64,000 nucleotides of DNA from Gulosibacter chungangensis. Its GTDB lineage: Bacteria; Actinomycetota; Actinomycetes; Actinomycetales; Microbacteriaceae. The notes under the pieces were generated by a model. It did no database searches. It saw only the letters and a list, made by a program, of their open reading frames with translations, and was not told where the DNA came from. This document shows positions 51,249 to 62,605 of the stretch, piece after piece. A program made the translations under genes and the position numbers. Where the stretch lies: NCBI RefSeq assembly GCF_008831155.1, contig NZ_WBKB01000005.1, positions 124,001 through 188,000 on the forward strand, in the 5' to 3' direction. Position 1 is the first letter of the stretch. The number at the start of each line of letters is the position of its first letter.

Positions 51249-51254
51249 GACAAT
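51249..51254 (+). promoter_or_regulatory. -10 hexamer for leaderless cysteine desulfurase transcript
   Basis: GACAAT ends 7 nt before ATG 51262, which is also the start expected from family alignment. Confidence 0.5.
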
Positions 51255-51261
51255 GGAGTCC

Positions 51262-52452
51262 ATGTCCGTGTACCTCGACCATGCCGCCACCACTCCGCTT
51301 CACCCCGCGGCCCGAGAAGCCTGGTTGCAAGCCACCAGTCGCGTCGGTAATCCCGCCTCAATTCACGCCCACGGACAGCGCTCCCGCGCCGAATTGGAAG
51401 AAGCCCGGGAGCGCATCGCCAGCACCCTCGGCGCGCAAGCCATCGAAACCGTCTTCACCTCCGGCGGCACCGAGTCAAATAACCTCGCCATTAAGGGTCT
51501 GTGGTGGGCACGGAACCGCACCGCCTCGCGGCCGGTGATCATCACCACCCGCACCGAGCACCACGCCACCCTCGACGCTGTCGAATGGCTGGTGGCAAAT
51601 GAGGGTGCCGAGGTTGAGTGGCTCAAGGTGGACGCGACCGGCCTGATTGATCTGGCCGCGGCTGCGGAAGTGATTGCGCGCGTGGGGGAGCGCGGCGCCC
51701 TTTTGACGACCCTGCACGGCAATAACGAAATCGGCACCGTGCAACCGGTGGCCGAGCTCGCGAGCCTGAGTGAGGCGCAAGGCATCCCGATGCACGTGGA
51801 TGCGGTGGCGTCCTATGGGCAGCTCTCGGTCTCCATGCGTGACTGGGGTGTGGCCGCGGTGAGCGTGTCGGCACACAAGATCGGCGGCCCCGTCGGTGTC
51901 GGAGCGCTCGCGGTGTCACGTCACGCGACCCCCGAGGCGCTCATGCACGGTGGCGGCCAACAGCGGGGACTGCGCTCCGGAACCCAAGACGTGGGTGGGG
52001 TGCTCGCCTTCGCGGCCGTGGCTGACACCTTCCAAGGCGGCATCCTGCCGGACACCGAAGCACTGCAAGCTCTTCGTGACCGGCTCATTCGAGAGATTCA
52101 GTCGCGCATCCCGCAAGCGGAACTGCGCGGCCCAGAACCCGGGCCGCTGCGGTTGCCCTTGAACGCGCACTTCACCTTCCCGGGCTGCCAGGGCGACTCC
52201 CTGCTCTTCCTCCTCGATATGGCAGGGATTTCGGTTTCGACAGGATCGGCCTGCCAGGCGGGAATCCCGGAACCGAGCCACGTGCTGCTCGGTTGCGGCT
52301 TCGACGAGGCCACCGCGCGTGGTGCCTTGCGATTCACCCTCGGGCACACCACGACCGCTGAGGATATTGACGCGGTGCTGGCGGCACTGCCGGATGCGGT
52401 GGCGCAGGCTGAAAAAGCGGGACTGTCGAATCGAACCGCGCCGCGGCACTAA
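51262..52452 (+). CDS. cysteine desulfurase (NifS/IscS type)
   Basis: 396 residues from ATG 51262 (MSVYLDHAATTPLHP); an ATG three codons earlier is possible. PLP enzyme that releases sulfur from cysteine as a persulfide. Seen: SGGTESNNLAIKG (about 68-79), the PLP lysine Lys206 in VSAHKIGGP, and the active-site Cys331 in STGSACQAG. In this family the gene usually stands next to mnmA and feeds tRNA thiolation; here mnmA is 3.4 kb downstream after two transporter genes. Confidence 0.93.
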   Translation: MSVYLDHAATTPLHPAAREAWLQATSRVGNPASIHAHGQRSRAELEEARERIASTLGAQAIETVFTSGGTESNNLAIKGLWWARNRTASRPVIITTRTEHHATLDAVEWLVANEGAEVEWLKVDATGLIDLAAAAEVIARVGERGALLTTLHGNNEIGTVQPVAELASLSEAQGIPMHVDAVASYGQLSVSMRDWGVAAVSVSAHKIGGPVGVGALAVSRHATPEALMHGGGQQRGLRSGTQDVGGVLAFAAVADTFQGGILPDTEALQALRDRLIREIQSRIPQAELRGPEPGPLRLPLNAHFTFPGCQGDSLLFLLDMAGISVSTGSACQAGIPEPSHVLLGCGFDEATARGALRFTLGHTTTAEDIDAVLAALPDAVAQAEKAGLSNRTAPRH

Positions 52453-52523
52453 CATTACGCTTCGGAAAGCCGCACACGCGGCGGAGCAGGTGATGGTCGA
52501 GGGACCGGCGCTGAAGGAGCGAA

Positions 52524-53834
52524 ATGTTCAGATGGAAACTGCACGGTAACGGGCGTTCGGTTGAGCCGGGTGCGGTCGTTGCTCCCAAGGAACGACTGTC
52601 CTGGCCAATTACGATCGGCATCGGCGCCCAGCACGTGATTGCCATGTTTGGTGCGACCTTCCTGGTGCCGCTGCTGACGGGCTTTCCACCTTCCACGACG
52701 CTGCTGTTTTCCGGCATTGGCACGCTGCTGTTCCTACTGATCACACAGAACCGGGTGCCGAGCTATCTCGGCTCAAGCTTTGCGTTCATTGCGCCGATTA
52801 TCGCGGCCACCCAGGCCCACAATATGGGCGTTGCGCTCGGTGGCGTGCTCATCACGGGTTTGCTGCTTGCGGCCGTGGGGTTTGCGGTGCAATTCATCGG
52901 TACTCGGTGGATCTCGGTGCTCATGCCACCGGTGGTGATGGGCTCGATCGTGGCGCTCATCGGGTTCAACCTCGCACCTACCGCCTATGACAACTTCCAG
53001 CAGTCCACGCCGACGGCATTGGTCACGCTGTTCGCGGTGATCCTCTGCACGGCACTTTTCCGCGGCATTCTCGGGCGGGTGTCGGTGCTCCTCGGAGTGA
53101 TCGTTGGATATGTCTTTGCGGCTATCCGCGGCGAAGTCGACTTCACGGCCTTCCACGAGGCGACCTGGTTCGGGCTGCCGGAATTCCACGCGCCAGAGTT
53201 TGATCTCTCGGTGTTGCCCATGTTCTTGCCGGTGGTGTTCGTGCTGATCGCCGAGAACGTCGGGCACGTGACCTCGGTCGCGCAGATGACCGGGAAGAAC
53301 CTCGACCACATGATTGGTCGCACCCTCGCTTCGGATGGCCTCGCGACCGCCGTATCAGCAACCTTTGGTGGCTCGCCGACCACCACCTACGGCGAAAACA
53401 TCGGTGTGATGAGTGCCACCCGCGTGTATTCCACCGCGGCCTACTGGGTCGCCGGGCTTGCGGCAATTGCCCTCGCGATGAGCCCCAAGATCGGCGCACT
53501 GATCTTTTCGATCCCCGCCGGAGTGCTCGGCGGCGTCACCTTCGTGCTCTACGGCCTGATCGGCATCGTGGGCATTCGCATGTGGGTGGAGGCGAAGGTC
53601 GACTTTGCGAAGGCCAAGAACCAGATGACCGCGGGTGTTGCCCTTGTTGTCGGTATCGCCAATGTCACCTGGGACTTCGACGGCGTCATCTTCAACGGGA
53701 TTGCGCTCGGCAGCATTGCGGCGCTGGTCATCTACCACCTGATGAACCAGGTCGGCCGTCTCACCGGTACTGAACCGCGCGAACCGCTCACTGCCACCGC
53801 GCCAGTGCAGACATCCAGCCCCGAAGATCGCTGA
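52524..53834 (+). CDS. uracil/xanthine permease (NCS2 family)
   Basis: 436 residues, 12-14 membrane segments. IGIGAQHVIAMFGATFLVPL (about 28-47) carries the QH motif of NCS2 transporters, FVLIAENVGHVTSVAQMTGK (about 238-257) is the substrate-binding TM8 motif with its Glu, and FGGSPTTTYGENIGVMSATR (about 280-299) is the TM10 region. The NCS2 QH and TTTYGENIG pattern favours uracil (UraA/RutG type). AAGGAG 4 nt before the ATG. Confidence 0.92.
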   Translation: MFRWKLHGNGRSVEPGAVVAPKERLSWPITIGIGAQHVIAMFGATFLVPLLTGFPPSTTLLFSGIGTLLFLLITQNRVPSYLGSSFAFIAPIIAATQAHNMGVALGGVLITGLLLAAVGFAVQFIGTRWISVLMPPVVMGSIVALIGFNLAPTAYDNFQQSTPTALVTLFAVILCTALFRGILGRVSVLLGVIVGYVFAAIRGEVDFTAFHEATWFGLPEFHAPEFDLSVLPMFLPVVFVLIAENVGHVTSVAQMTGKNLDHMIGRTLASDGLATAVSATFGGSPTTTYGENIGVMSATRVYSTAAYWVAGLAAIALAMSPKIGALIFSIPAGVLGGVTFVLYGLIGIVGIRMWVEAKVDFAKAKNQMTAGVALVVGIANVTWDFDGVIFNGIALGSIAALVIYHLMNQVGRLTGTEPREPLTATAPVQTSSPEDR

Positions 53835-53886
53835 GGTAGGTTCTCGCGGCTCCACAAGTGAGGCAGGCTGGGTGACGTGCGCCAAC

Positions 53887-53892
53887 TAGAGT
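53887..53892 (+). promoter_or_regulatory. -10 hexamer for leaderless ABC exporter transcript
   Basis: TAGAGT ends 7 nt before ATG 53900; no ribosome binding site. Confidence 0.6.
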
Positions 53893-53899
53893 CATCACT

Positions 53900-55855
53900 A
53901 TGACGATGATGGGGCCGGGTGGCGCGGGCGGACGCGGTGGTGGCGGTGGTCGTGGAGCGTCCCTGCGCGATGAATCGGTGCTGCGCGAGCAAAACGCGCA
54001 CGCCCCGGAGGTTGACCACCTGTGGCGCAAGATTGGCGGCCTCTTCACGCCGTACCGCGGGGAACTCATCCTCGCCCTGATTCTGGTGCTCGCCACCGGT
54101 GCACTCGGGGTATTACCGGCGCTACTGACCAAACAGGCCTTTGACCGAGGGCTGTTTCCAGTGGATGCCGCGGGAACCGCCGACGGTAGCGGGCCAAACT
54201 TCGTGGCCCTGTGGTGGATCCTCGCCGCAATGGTCGGGGTGCTGCTACTGAATTCGGCCATCACCATCTGGCAAACCTGGCTCACCGTCCTAATCGGGAA
54301 CAACGTCACGGCCGATCTGCGCATCCGTCTCTTCGACAAGCTGCAGCAGATGGAACTGTCCTTCTTCGCCCGCACCAAGACCGGCGAAATCCAGTCCCGG
54401 CTGCAAAATGACGTGGGCGGGGTCGCGAACACCCTGCAGAACACCTTCACCTCTGTGGTCGGCAATATTGTTTCGACGATTGCCGCGGTGGCGGCCATGT
54501 TCGTGCTCAACTGGCAGCTGGCGATTCTGTCGCTGATCATCATGCCGCCGCTGGTGCTGATGCAGCGCAAGGTCGGCCAGCGTCGCGCACGGATCGCGAC
54601 GAAAACCCAGCAATCCCTGGCCGATATGACCGCGATGACGCAGGAGTCGCTCTCGGTCTCGGGGATCCTCCTCACCAAAACCCTCGGCCGAGAGGAAGCC
54701 TCACTCGAGCTCTATCAAGAGGAAAATCGCCAGCAGGTGCTGCTGCAGCGGCAGCTCGCGATGATGGGCCAGTGGTTCTTCGGGTTCATGCGCGTGGTGA
54801 TGGGGATGATCCCGGTGATCATCTACCTCGTGGCCGGATTCCTGATCGCCGGTGGTGCGGGGCTGACCTCCGGCACGATCGTCGCGTTCACGAGTGTCAA
54901 CAGCCAGCTCACGCGGCCGTTGACCGGTCTGATGCGCACCGGTTTAGAAATCCAAACCTCGAAGGCGCTCTTTGCCCGCATCTTTGAATACCTGGGCTTG
55001 CAGCCCGCGATTCAAGATCCGGCGCAGCCCGAAGCTCCGAATCCGCAACGGGCTGGCGAGATCGAATTCGATTCGGTCGTCTTCCGCTATCCGGATCAAG
55101 CCGAGAGCGAACCGCCCACGCTCAAGGACGTGAGCTTCACCGTCCGCGCGGGTCAGATGGCCGCATTCGTGGGCCCGTCAGGGGCAGGGAAGTCCACGAT
55201 CGGGTACCTTGCCGCCCGGCTCTATGACGTCACCGACGGCACCGTTCGTTTCTCAGGGGTGGATGTGCGCAACCTGCGCCGCAAAGACATCCTCCAGCAC
55301 ATGGGGCTCGTGAGCCAGGAGTCCTATCTCATTCACGCATCCATCGCCGAAAATCTGCGGCTGGCAAAGCCTGATGCCGACTTGGCGCAGCTGCAGGAAG
55401 CCTGCCGGAAGGCGAGCATCCACGAGCAGATCATGTCTTTTCCGAACGGCTACGAAACCATCGTCGGGGAGCGTGGCTATCGGCTCTCGGGTGGCGAGAA
55501 GCAACGCATCGCGATCGCGCGGGTGCTGCTGAAGGATCCGCCGGTGCTGGTGCTGGACGAGGCCACGAGCGCGCTAGACACGGTGAGTGAGCGGCACGTG
55601 CAAGAGGCGATTGACGAGGCGAGCCGGGGCCGCACGGTGATTTCGATTGCGCACCGGTTGTCCACCATTCGGCATGCGGATGTGATTCACGTGCTCGACC
55701 GCGGCCAGATTCTGGAACGCGGCACGCACAGCGAACTCCTCGCATTGAATGGCCGCTATGCCGATCTCTATCGCGAGCAGGATCCGCAGGTAACTGAAGC
55801 TGCGCCGGATGATCCAGCAGCGAACACCGACCCGCAGCACGAGGCTCGCGAGTAG
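53900..55855 (+). CDS. ABC-type exporter, fused permease and ATPase
   Basis: 651 residues. A Gly-rich start, a six-segment exporter membrane domain (about 45-370) and a nucleotide-binding domain: Walker [13 protein letters not shown] (about 430-441), Q-loop [11 protein letters not shown], signature [17 protein letters not shown] (about 528-544), Walker [14 protein letters not shown] (about 549-561) and the H-loop [15 protein letters not shown]. Half transporter of the MsbA/LmrA type, a homodimer or a partner of an unseen half. Substrate unknown. Its stop codon TAG is the start of the -10 of mnmA. Confidence 0.93.
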   Translation: MTMMGPGGAGGRGGGGGRGASLRDESVLREQNAHAPEVDHLWRKIGGLFTPYRGELILALILVLATGALGVLPALLTKQAFDRGLFPVDAAGTADGSGPNFVALWWILAAMVGVLLLNSAITIWQTWLTVLIGNNVTADLRIRLFDKLQQMELSFFARTKTGEIQSRLQNDVGGVANTLQNTFTSVVGNIVSTIAAVAAMFVLNWQLAILSLIIMPPLVLMQRKVGQRRARIATKTQQSLADMTAMTQESLSVSGILLTKTLGREEASLELYQEENRQQVLLQRQLAMMGQWFFGFMRVVMGMIPVIIYLVAGFLIAGGAGLTSGTIVAFTSVNSQLTRPLTGLMRTGLEIQTSKALFARIFEYLGLQPAIQDPAQPEAPNPQRAGEIEFDSVVFRYPDQAESEPPTLKDVSFTVRAGQMAAFVGPSGAGKSTIGYLAARLYDVTDGTVRFSGVDVRNLRRKDILQHMGLVSQESYLIHASIAENLRLAKPDADLAQLQEACRKASIHEQIMSFPNGYETIVGERGYRLSGGEKQRIAIARVLLKDPPVLVLDEATSALDTVSERHVQEAIDEASRGRTVISIAHRLSTIRHADVIHVLDRGQILERGTHSELLALNGRYADLYREQDPQVTEAAPDDPAANTDPQHEARE

Positions 55856-55858
55856 AAT
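55853..55858 (+). promoter_or_regulatory. -10 hexamer for leaderless mnmA transcript
   Basis: TAGAAT, which includes the stop codon of the ABC exporter gene, ends 7 nt before ATG 55866. Confidence 0.6.
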
Positions 55859-55865
55859 CGGGCGC

Positions 55866-57050
55866 ATGAAAGTACTAGCGGCAATGAGCGGCGGGGTAGA
55901 TTCCTCCGTCGCGGCAGCGCGCGCAGTGGATGCGGGCCACGAAGTCGTCGGGGTGCACCTTGCCCTGTCGCGGGCTGGCGGCACCCTGCGGGCGGGTTCG
56001 CGAGGCTGCTGCACGATCGAGGATGCGATGGATGCGCGGCGCGTGGCCGACGCACTCGGCATTCCCTTCTATGTCTGGGATTTCTCGGAGCGATTCCGGC
56101 TCGATGTAGTCGACGACTTTATCGCCGAGTATGAGCAGGGCCGCACCCCCAACCCGTGCCTGCGTTGCAATGAAAAGATCAAGTTCGCGGCGCTATTGGA
56201 TAAGGCCATCGACCTCGGGTTTGACCAGGTGGTCACGGGGCACTACGCGCATATCATCGACCGTGAAGACGGTGTGCGGGAACTGCACCGGGCAAGTGAA
56301 GAGGCCAAAGACCAGTCGTATGTGCTCGGGGTCCTCACCGAACAGCAACTCGCGTACTGCGCCTTCCCCCTCGGCGAGACACCCTCTAAGGAACTCGTGC
56401 GCGAGGAGGCACGGGAACGCGGTTTTGTAACCGCGAGCAAGCCCGATAGCTATGACATCTGCTTTATTCCGGATGGTGACACAAAGACCTGGCTGGGCGG
56501 GCACATCCCGATGCGCCCCGGCGCGATCGTCGACCGCGATGGCGAGCAGCTCGGCGAGCACGATGGCGCGGTCGGCTTCACGATCGGCCAGCGCAAGGGC
56601 CTGAAGCTCGGCCGCCCGGCGGCAGATGGCAAGCCCCGCTTTGTGCTCGGCACCGACCCGGAGTCGAACACCGTGGTGGTGGGCCCGAAAGAGGCGCTCG
56701 CGATCGGTGAGATTGCCGGTCAGCGCTGGACCTGGGCCGGCGCCAAGCCGGAGGCTGATCGCTTCCGCTGCGAGGTGCAGATTCGCGCGCACGGCGAGAC
56801 GGTACCGGGGGAGTGCGTTATCCGTGCTGCCGAAACCGCGACCCGACCCGACGCAACCGAGGCTGGCATTGAAATCGCGGTGCGGGTGGATGAAGCGCTC
56901 CTCGGGGTTGCCCCGGGGCAGACCGCGGTGATCTACGCTGGCACGCGGGTTGTCGGTCAGTTCACGATTGACCGGGCCGTGTCGCAGCTTGATCTTGACG
57001 AGGCTCGCGAGCCGCAGGCCGATTCCGTCGTGACGTATTCTGCAGCCTAG
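55866..57050 (+). CDS. mnmA: tRNA 2-thiouridine(34) synthase MnmA
   Basis: 394 residues from ATG 55866 ([15 protein letters not shown]). PP-loop SGGVDSS (about 8-14), the catalytic cysteines in [12 protein letters not shown] (about 97-108) and [10 protein letters not shown] (about 195-204), VTGHYAHI, and [10 protein letters not shown] in the C-terminal beta domains. Adenylates U34 and inserts sulfur in tRNA Lys/Glu/Gln, with sulfur from the upstream cysteine desulfurase. Confidence 0.95.
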   Translation: MKVLAAMSGGVDSSVAAARAVDAGHEVVGVHLALSRAGGTLRAGSRGCCTIEDAMDARRVADALGIPFYVWDFSERFRLDVVDDFIAEYEQGRTPNPCLRCNEKIKFAALLDKAIDLGFDQVVTGHYAHIIDREDGVRELHRASEEAKDQSYVLGVLTEQQLAYCAFPLGETPSKELVREEARERGFVTASKPDSYDICFIPDGDTKTWLGGHIPMRPGAIVDRDGEQLGEHDGAVGFTIGQRKGLKLGRPAADGKPRFVLGTDPESNTVVVGPKEALAIGEIAGQRWTWAGAKPEADRFRCEVQIRAHGETVPGECVIRAAETATRPDATEAGIEIAVRVDEALLGVAPGQTAVIYAGTRVVGQFTIDRAVSQLDLDEAREPQADSVVTYSAA

Positions 57051-57069
57051 GTGCTGCAAAGGAGATTCA

Positions 57070-59891
<2,822 letters not shown>

Positions 59892-60012
59892 GGTTTTGGG
59901 CCGAGACTTTATATCGTTTCGCACACAAAACCGGATTTAGCTTCGCGGTGAAAAATGACTCCGATACTCTTATCCGGGATTTGCCCCCGAATTCCCATCA
60001 CCAAGGAGCTCC

Positions 60013-60717
60013 ATGATCAGTGAAAAATTGCGCGATTTAGCCGCAATGTCACTGTTCACGCATGTTCATGCGGAAACTGAAATGACCGCCTTGACCTTGG
60101 ACTCACAATGGCAGGTGGACTTGCCCGCAGCCTCGGTGACCTTCGCGACCGCCTACGGCAACTTCACCTATCCCATCCAACTCATCGGCTCAATTGCGCA
60201 TGCCGCGGGCACCTGGATGTGGGGCTGGCAGGAAGACAATATTGAGCGCTTCCCCACGCAGGCACTCCGTCTCGCTCAGGCAGTGCTCGACAAGGGCCTT
60301 GCCGTGGGTATCCCGGAACTTGCGACCCCGGTAATTACCCTCTCAGAGACGCCCTCGCTCGTACTGCGGCTCGCGGCACAGACCATTGGTCAGGTCTCCC
60401 ACACCCTCACGGTGGATGCGGGGCGCGGATTGAGCCTCGTCTTTGCGGTGGACATGGGGCAGCTTCGCCCGCTGTCTTCGCACGACCTCGTTGAAGTGGC
60501 TATGCAAGCCACCGACCTGGGCGTCACGGATAACCACCTGGATGCGCTCGAATGCTATGCGCGCCGCAACGGTTTTGATTACCTCGTCACCTCGCATGAC
60601 CCGCTCACTGCTATGGTTGGCAGTCCCGCTGGCGGTATCGAAATTGAGTCGGATGAGGGCGGTCGCTTCATTGGTCTGCGGGAACGGACCCTTCAGGTGC
60701 AGCGTCAAGCGAGCTAG
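60013..60717 (+). CDS. uncharacterised protein, possibly DUF6882-like
   Basis: 234 residues, AAGGAG before the ATG. No membrane span. AAGTWMWGWQEDNIERFPTQ (about 62-81) resembles the WxWxW motif of small DUF6882-type proteins; IGSIAHAAG precedes it. A second half with LVFAVDMGQLRPLSSHDLVE shows no known family. Function unknown. The 121-bp gap after ligA has a plausible -10 TACTCT (59965-59970). Confidence 0.6.
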   Translation: MISEKLRDLAAMSLFTHVHAETEMTALTLDSQWQVDLPAASVTFATAYGNFTYPIQLIGSIAHAAGTWMWGWQEDNIERFPTQALRLAQAVLDKGLAVGIPELATPVITLSETPSLVLRLAAQTIGQVSHTLTVDAGRGLSLVFAVDMGQLRPLSSHDLVEVAMQATDLGVTDNHLDALECYARRNGFDYLVTSHDPLTAMVGSPAGGIEIESDEGGRFIGLRERTLQVQRQAS

Positions 60718-60721
60718 CAAC

Positions 60722-60727
60722 TAGACT
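60722..60727 (+). promoter_or_regulatory. predicted gatCAB -10
   Basis: TAGACT, 36 nt before the gatC ATG, would give a leader of about 30 nt carrying GGAG. Confidence 0.5.
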
Positions 60728-60763
60728 GGCGTGCGTCGTATTCGCATTCGAAGACGGAGCACT

Positions 60764-61063
60764 ATGTCCGACATTACCGCTGCCGATGTTGCGCACCTCG
60801 CCAACCTCGCGCGCATAGACCTCACCGAAGACGAGGTCGCCGTCATGACCGAACAACTCGGGTCCATCCAGTTCCTCATCGAGAAGGTGAGCGAAGTGGC
60901 AACTCCCGAAATTCCACCGGCCAGCCACCCGCACGTCATGAGTAACGTGCTGCGCGCCGATGAGCCCGGTCAGGTCATTGACCGTGCCGACGCGCTCGCG
61001 GGTGCCCCCGACCATGACGAGGAGCAGTTCCGTGTTCCCGCAATTCTCGGTGACGAGCACTAG
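60764..61063 (+). CDS. gatC: Asp-tRNA(Asn)/Glu-tRNA(Gln) amidotransferase subunit C
   Basis: 99 residues from ATG 60764 (GGAG upstream). ITAADVAHLANLARIDLTED and EQLGSIQFLIEKVSEVATPE are diagnostic, with the C-terminal NVLRADEP...FRVPAILGDEH. Clamps GatA to GatB. The TAG stop forms part of TAGGAG, the ribosome site of gatA. Confidence 0.95.
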   Translation: MSDITAADVAHLANLARIDLTEDEVAVMTEQLGSIQFLIEKVSEVATPEIPPASHPHVMSNVLRADEPGQVIDRADALAGAPDHDEEQFRVPAILGDEH

Positions 61064-61072
61064 GAGCGACGA

Positions 61073-62605
61073 ATGACGAATCTCACCACACTCACCGCCG
61101 CGGAGCTTGCCGCAGCGATCGCTTCGGGCGACACCACCTCGGTTGCCGCCACCCAGGCTCACCTCGACCGCATCGCGGATGTTGAAGGCGCCGTCAAGGC
61201 ATACCTCACGGTGGATGCCGATGGCGCTCTGGCACAGGCTGAGGCAGCCGATAAGGCACGTGCCGAGGGCACCGCCACTTCGCCGCTCGCGGGTGTGCCC
61301 GTGGCGGTCAAAGACAATATCGTCACCAAGGGCCTCGAGACCACCGCGGCGAGCCGCGTGCTCGAAGGCTGGGTGCCGCCCTATGACGCGCACGTGGTCG
61401 AAAAGCTGCGCGCAGCCGGCCTGCCAATTCTCGGCAAGACCAACCTCGATGAATTCGCGATGGGCGCATCCACCGAGATGTCAGGCTACGGCCCGACGCA
61501 CAACCCCTGGGACCTCGACCGCGTACCGGGCGGTTCGGGTGGTGGCTCGGCCGCTGCCGTTGCCGCCTATGAGGCGCCGATCGCCCTCGGTACTGACACC
61601 GGCGGGTCGATCCGCCAGCCGGCATCCTTCACCGGCACCGTGGGCGTGAAGCCCACCTACGGTGCGGTGAGCCGTTACGGTGCGATTGCCATGGGCTCTT
61701 CGCTCGACCAAATCGGTCCCGCGAGCCGCACCGTGCTCGACGCAGCGCTGCTGCAGGACGTCATCGGTGGCCACGACCAGCGCGACCAGACTTCGCTGCC
61801 CGAGGCCTGGGCATCCCTGGCCGATGCCGCGCGCGCCGGTCAGCAGCCGGGCTCCATCAAGGGCCTGCGCATCGGTATCCCGCGGCAGGTTGCCGAAGGC
61901 GATGCGTATGAGGACGAGGTCGCAAGACTCTTCCAGCAGAACATTGATCTGCTCAAGGAACTCGGCGCCGAGGTCACCTGGATTGACACGAAGTCCTTCG
62001 AATACGCGGTGGCGGCCTACTACATCCTGATGCCTTCGGAGGTCTCCAGTAACCTCGCCCGCTATGACTCGGTGCGCTACGGCGTGCGGGTGACCCCGGA
62101 ACAGCAGAACGCGAATGTCGAGCGCGTGATGAGCGCGACTCGCGCCGCGGCACTTGGCCCGGAGGTCAAGCGTCGTATCGTGCTGGGCACCTACACGCTG
62201 TCCTCGGGCTACTACGACGCTTACTACGGTTCGGCCCAGAAGGTCCGCACGCTCGTGCAGAACGATTTTGCAGATGCGTTCAAGCAGGTCGACGTGCTCT
62301 TCACTCCGACCGCGCTCAGCGGTGCGAAGAAGTTCGGTGAACTGACTGAACCGAAGGACATGTACACCTCGGACCTCACGTCGATTCCCGCGAACCTTGC
62401 CGGGGTACCGGCAATTTCGCTGCCGGGCGGTCTTGCCGGTGGCCTGCCGGTCGGGATGCAGTTCATGGCACCCGCCCGCGAGGATGCCCGTCTCTACCAG
62501 GTGAGTGCCGCGCTCGAGCAAGCACTCGAAGCCGAATGGGGCAAGCCCTTCCACACGCAGGTACCCGAGCTCGCAAGTGCAGTATCGAAGGAGTCGAACC
62601 GCTAA
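61073..62605 (+). CDS. gatA: Asp-tRNA(Asn)/Glu-tRNA(Gln) amidotransferase subunit A
   Basis: 510 residues. The amidase-signature triad is present: Lys in [15 protein letters not shown] (about 76-90), Ser in [14 protein letters not shown] (about 151-164), Ser in [17 protein letters not shown] (about 170-186). Releases ammonia from glutamine for GatB. The stop codon TAA overlaps the gatB start (TAATG). Confidence 0.96.
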   Translation: MTNLTTLTAAELAAAIASGDTTSVAATQAHLDRIADVEGAVKAYLTVDADGALAQAEAADKARAEGTATSPLAGVPVAVKDNIVTKGLETTAASRVLEGWVPPYDAHVVEKLRAAGLPILGKTNLDEFAMGASTEMSGYGPTHNPWDLDRVPGGSGGGSAAAVAAYEAPIALGTDTGGSIRQPASFTGTVGVKPTYGAVSRYGAIAMGSSLDQIGPASRTVLDAALLQDVIGGHDQRDQTSLPEAWASLADAARAGQQPGSIKGLRIGIPRQVAEGDAYEDEVARLFQQNIDLLKELGAEVTWIDTKSFEYAVAAYYILMPSEVSSNLARYDSVRYGVRVTPEQQNANVERVMSATRAAALGPEVKRRIVLGTYTLSSGYYDAYYGSAQKVRTLVQNDFADAFKQVDVLFTPTALSGAKKFGELTEPKDMYTSDLTSIPANLAGVPAISLPGGLAGGLPVGMQFMAPAREDARLYQVSAALEQALEAEWGKPFHTQVPELASAVSKESNR

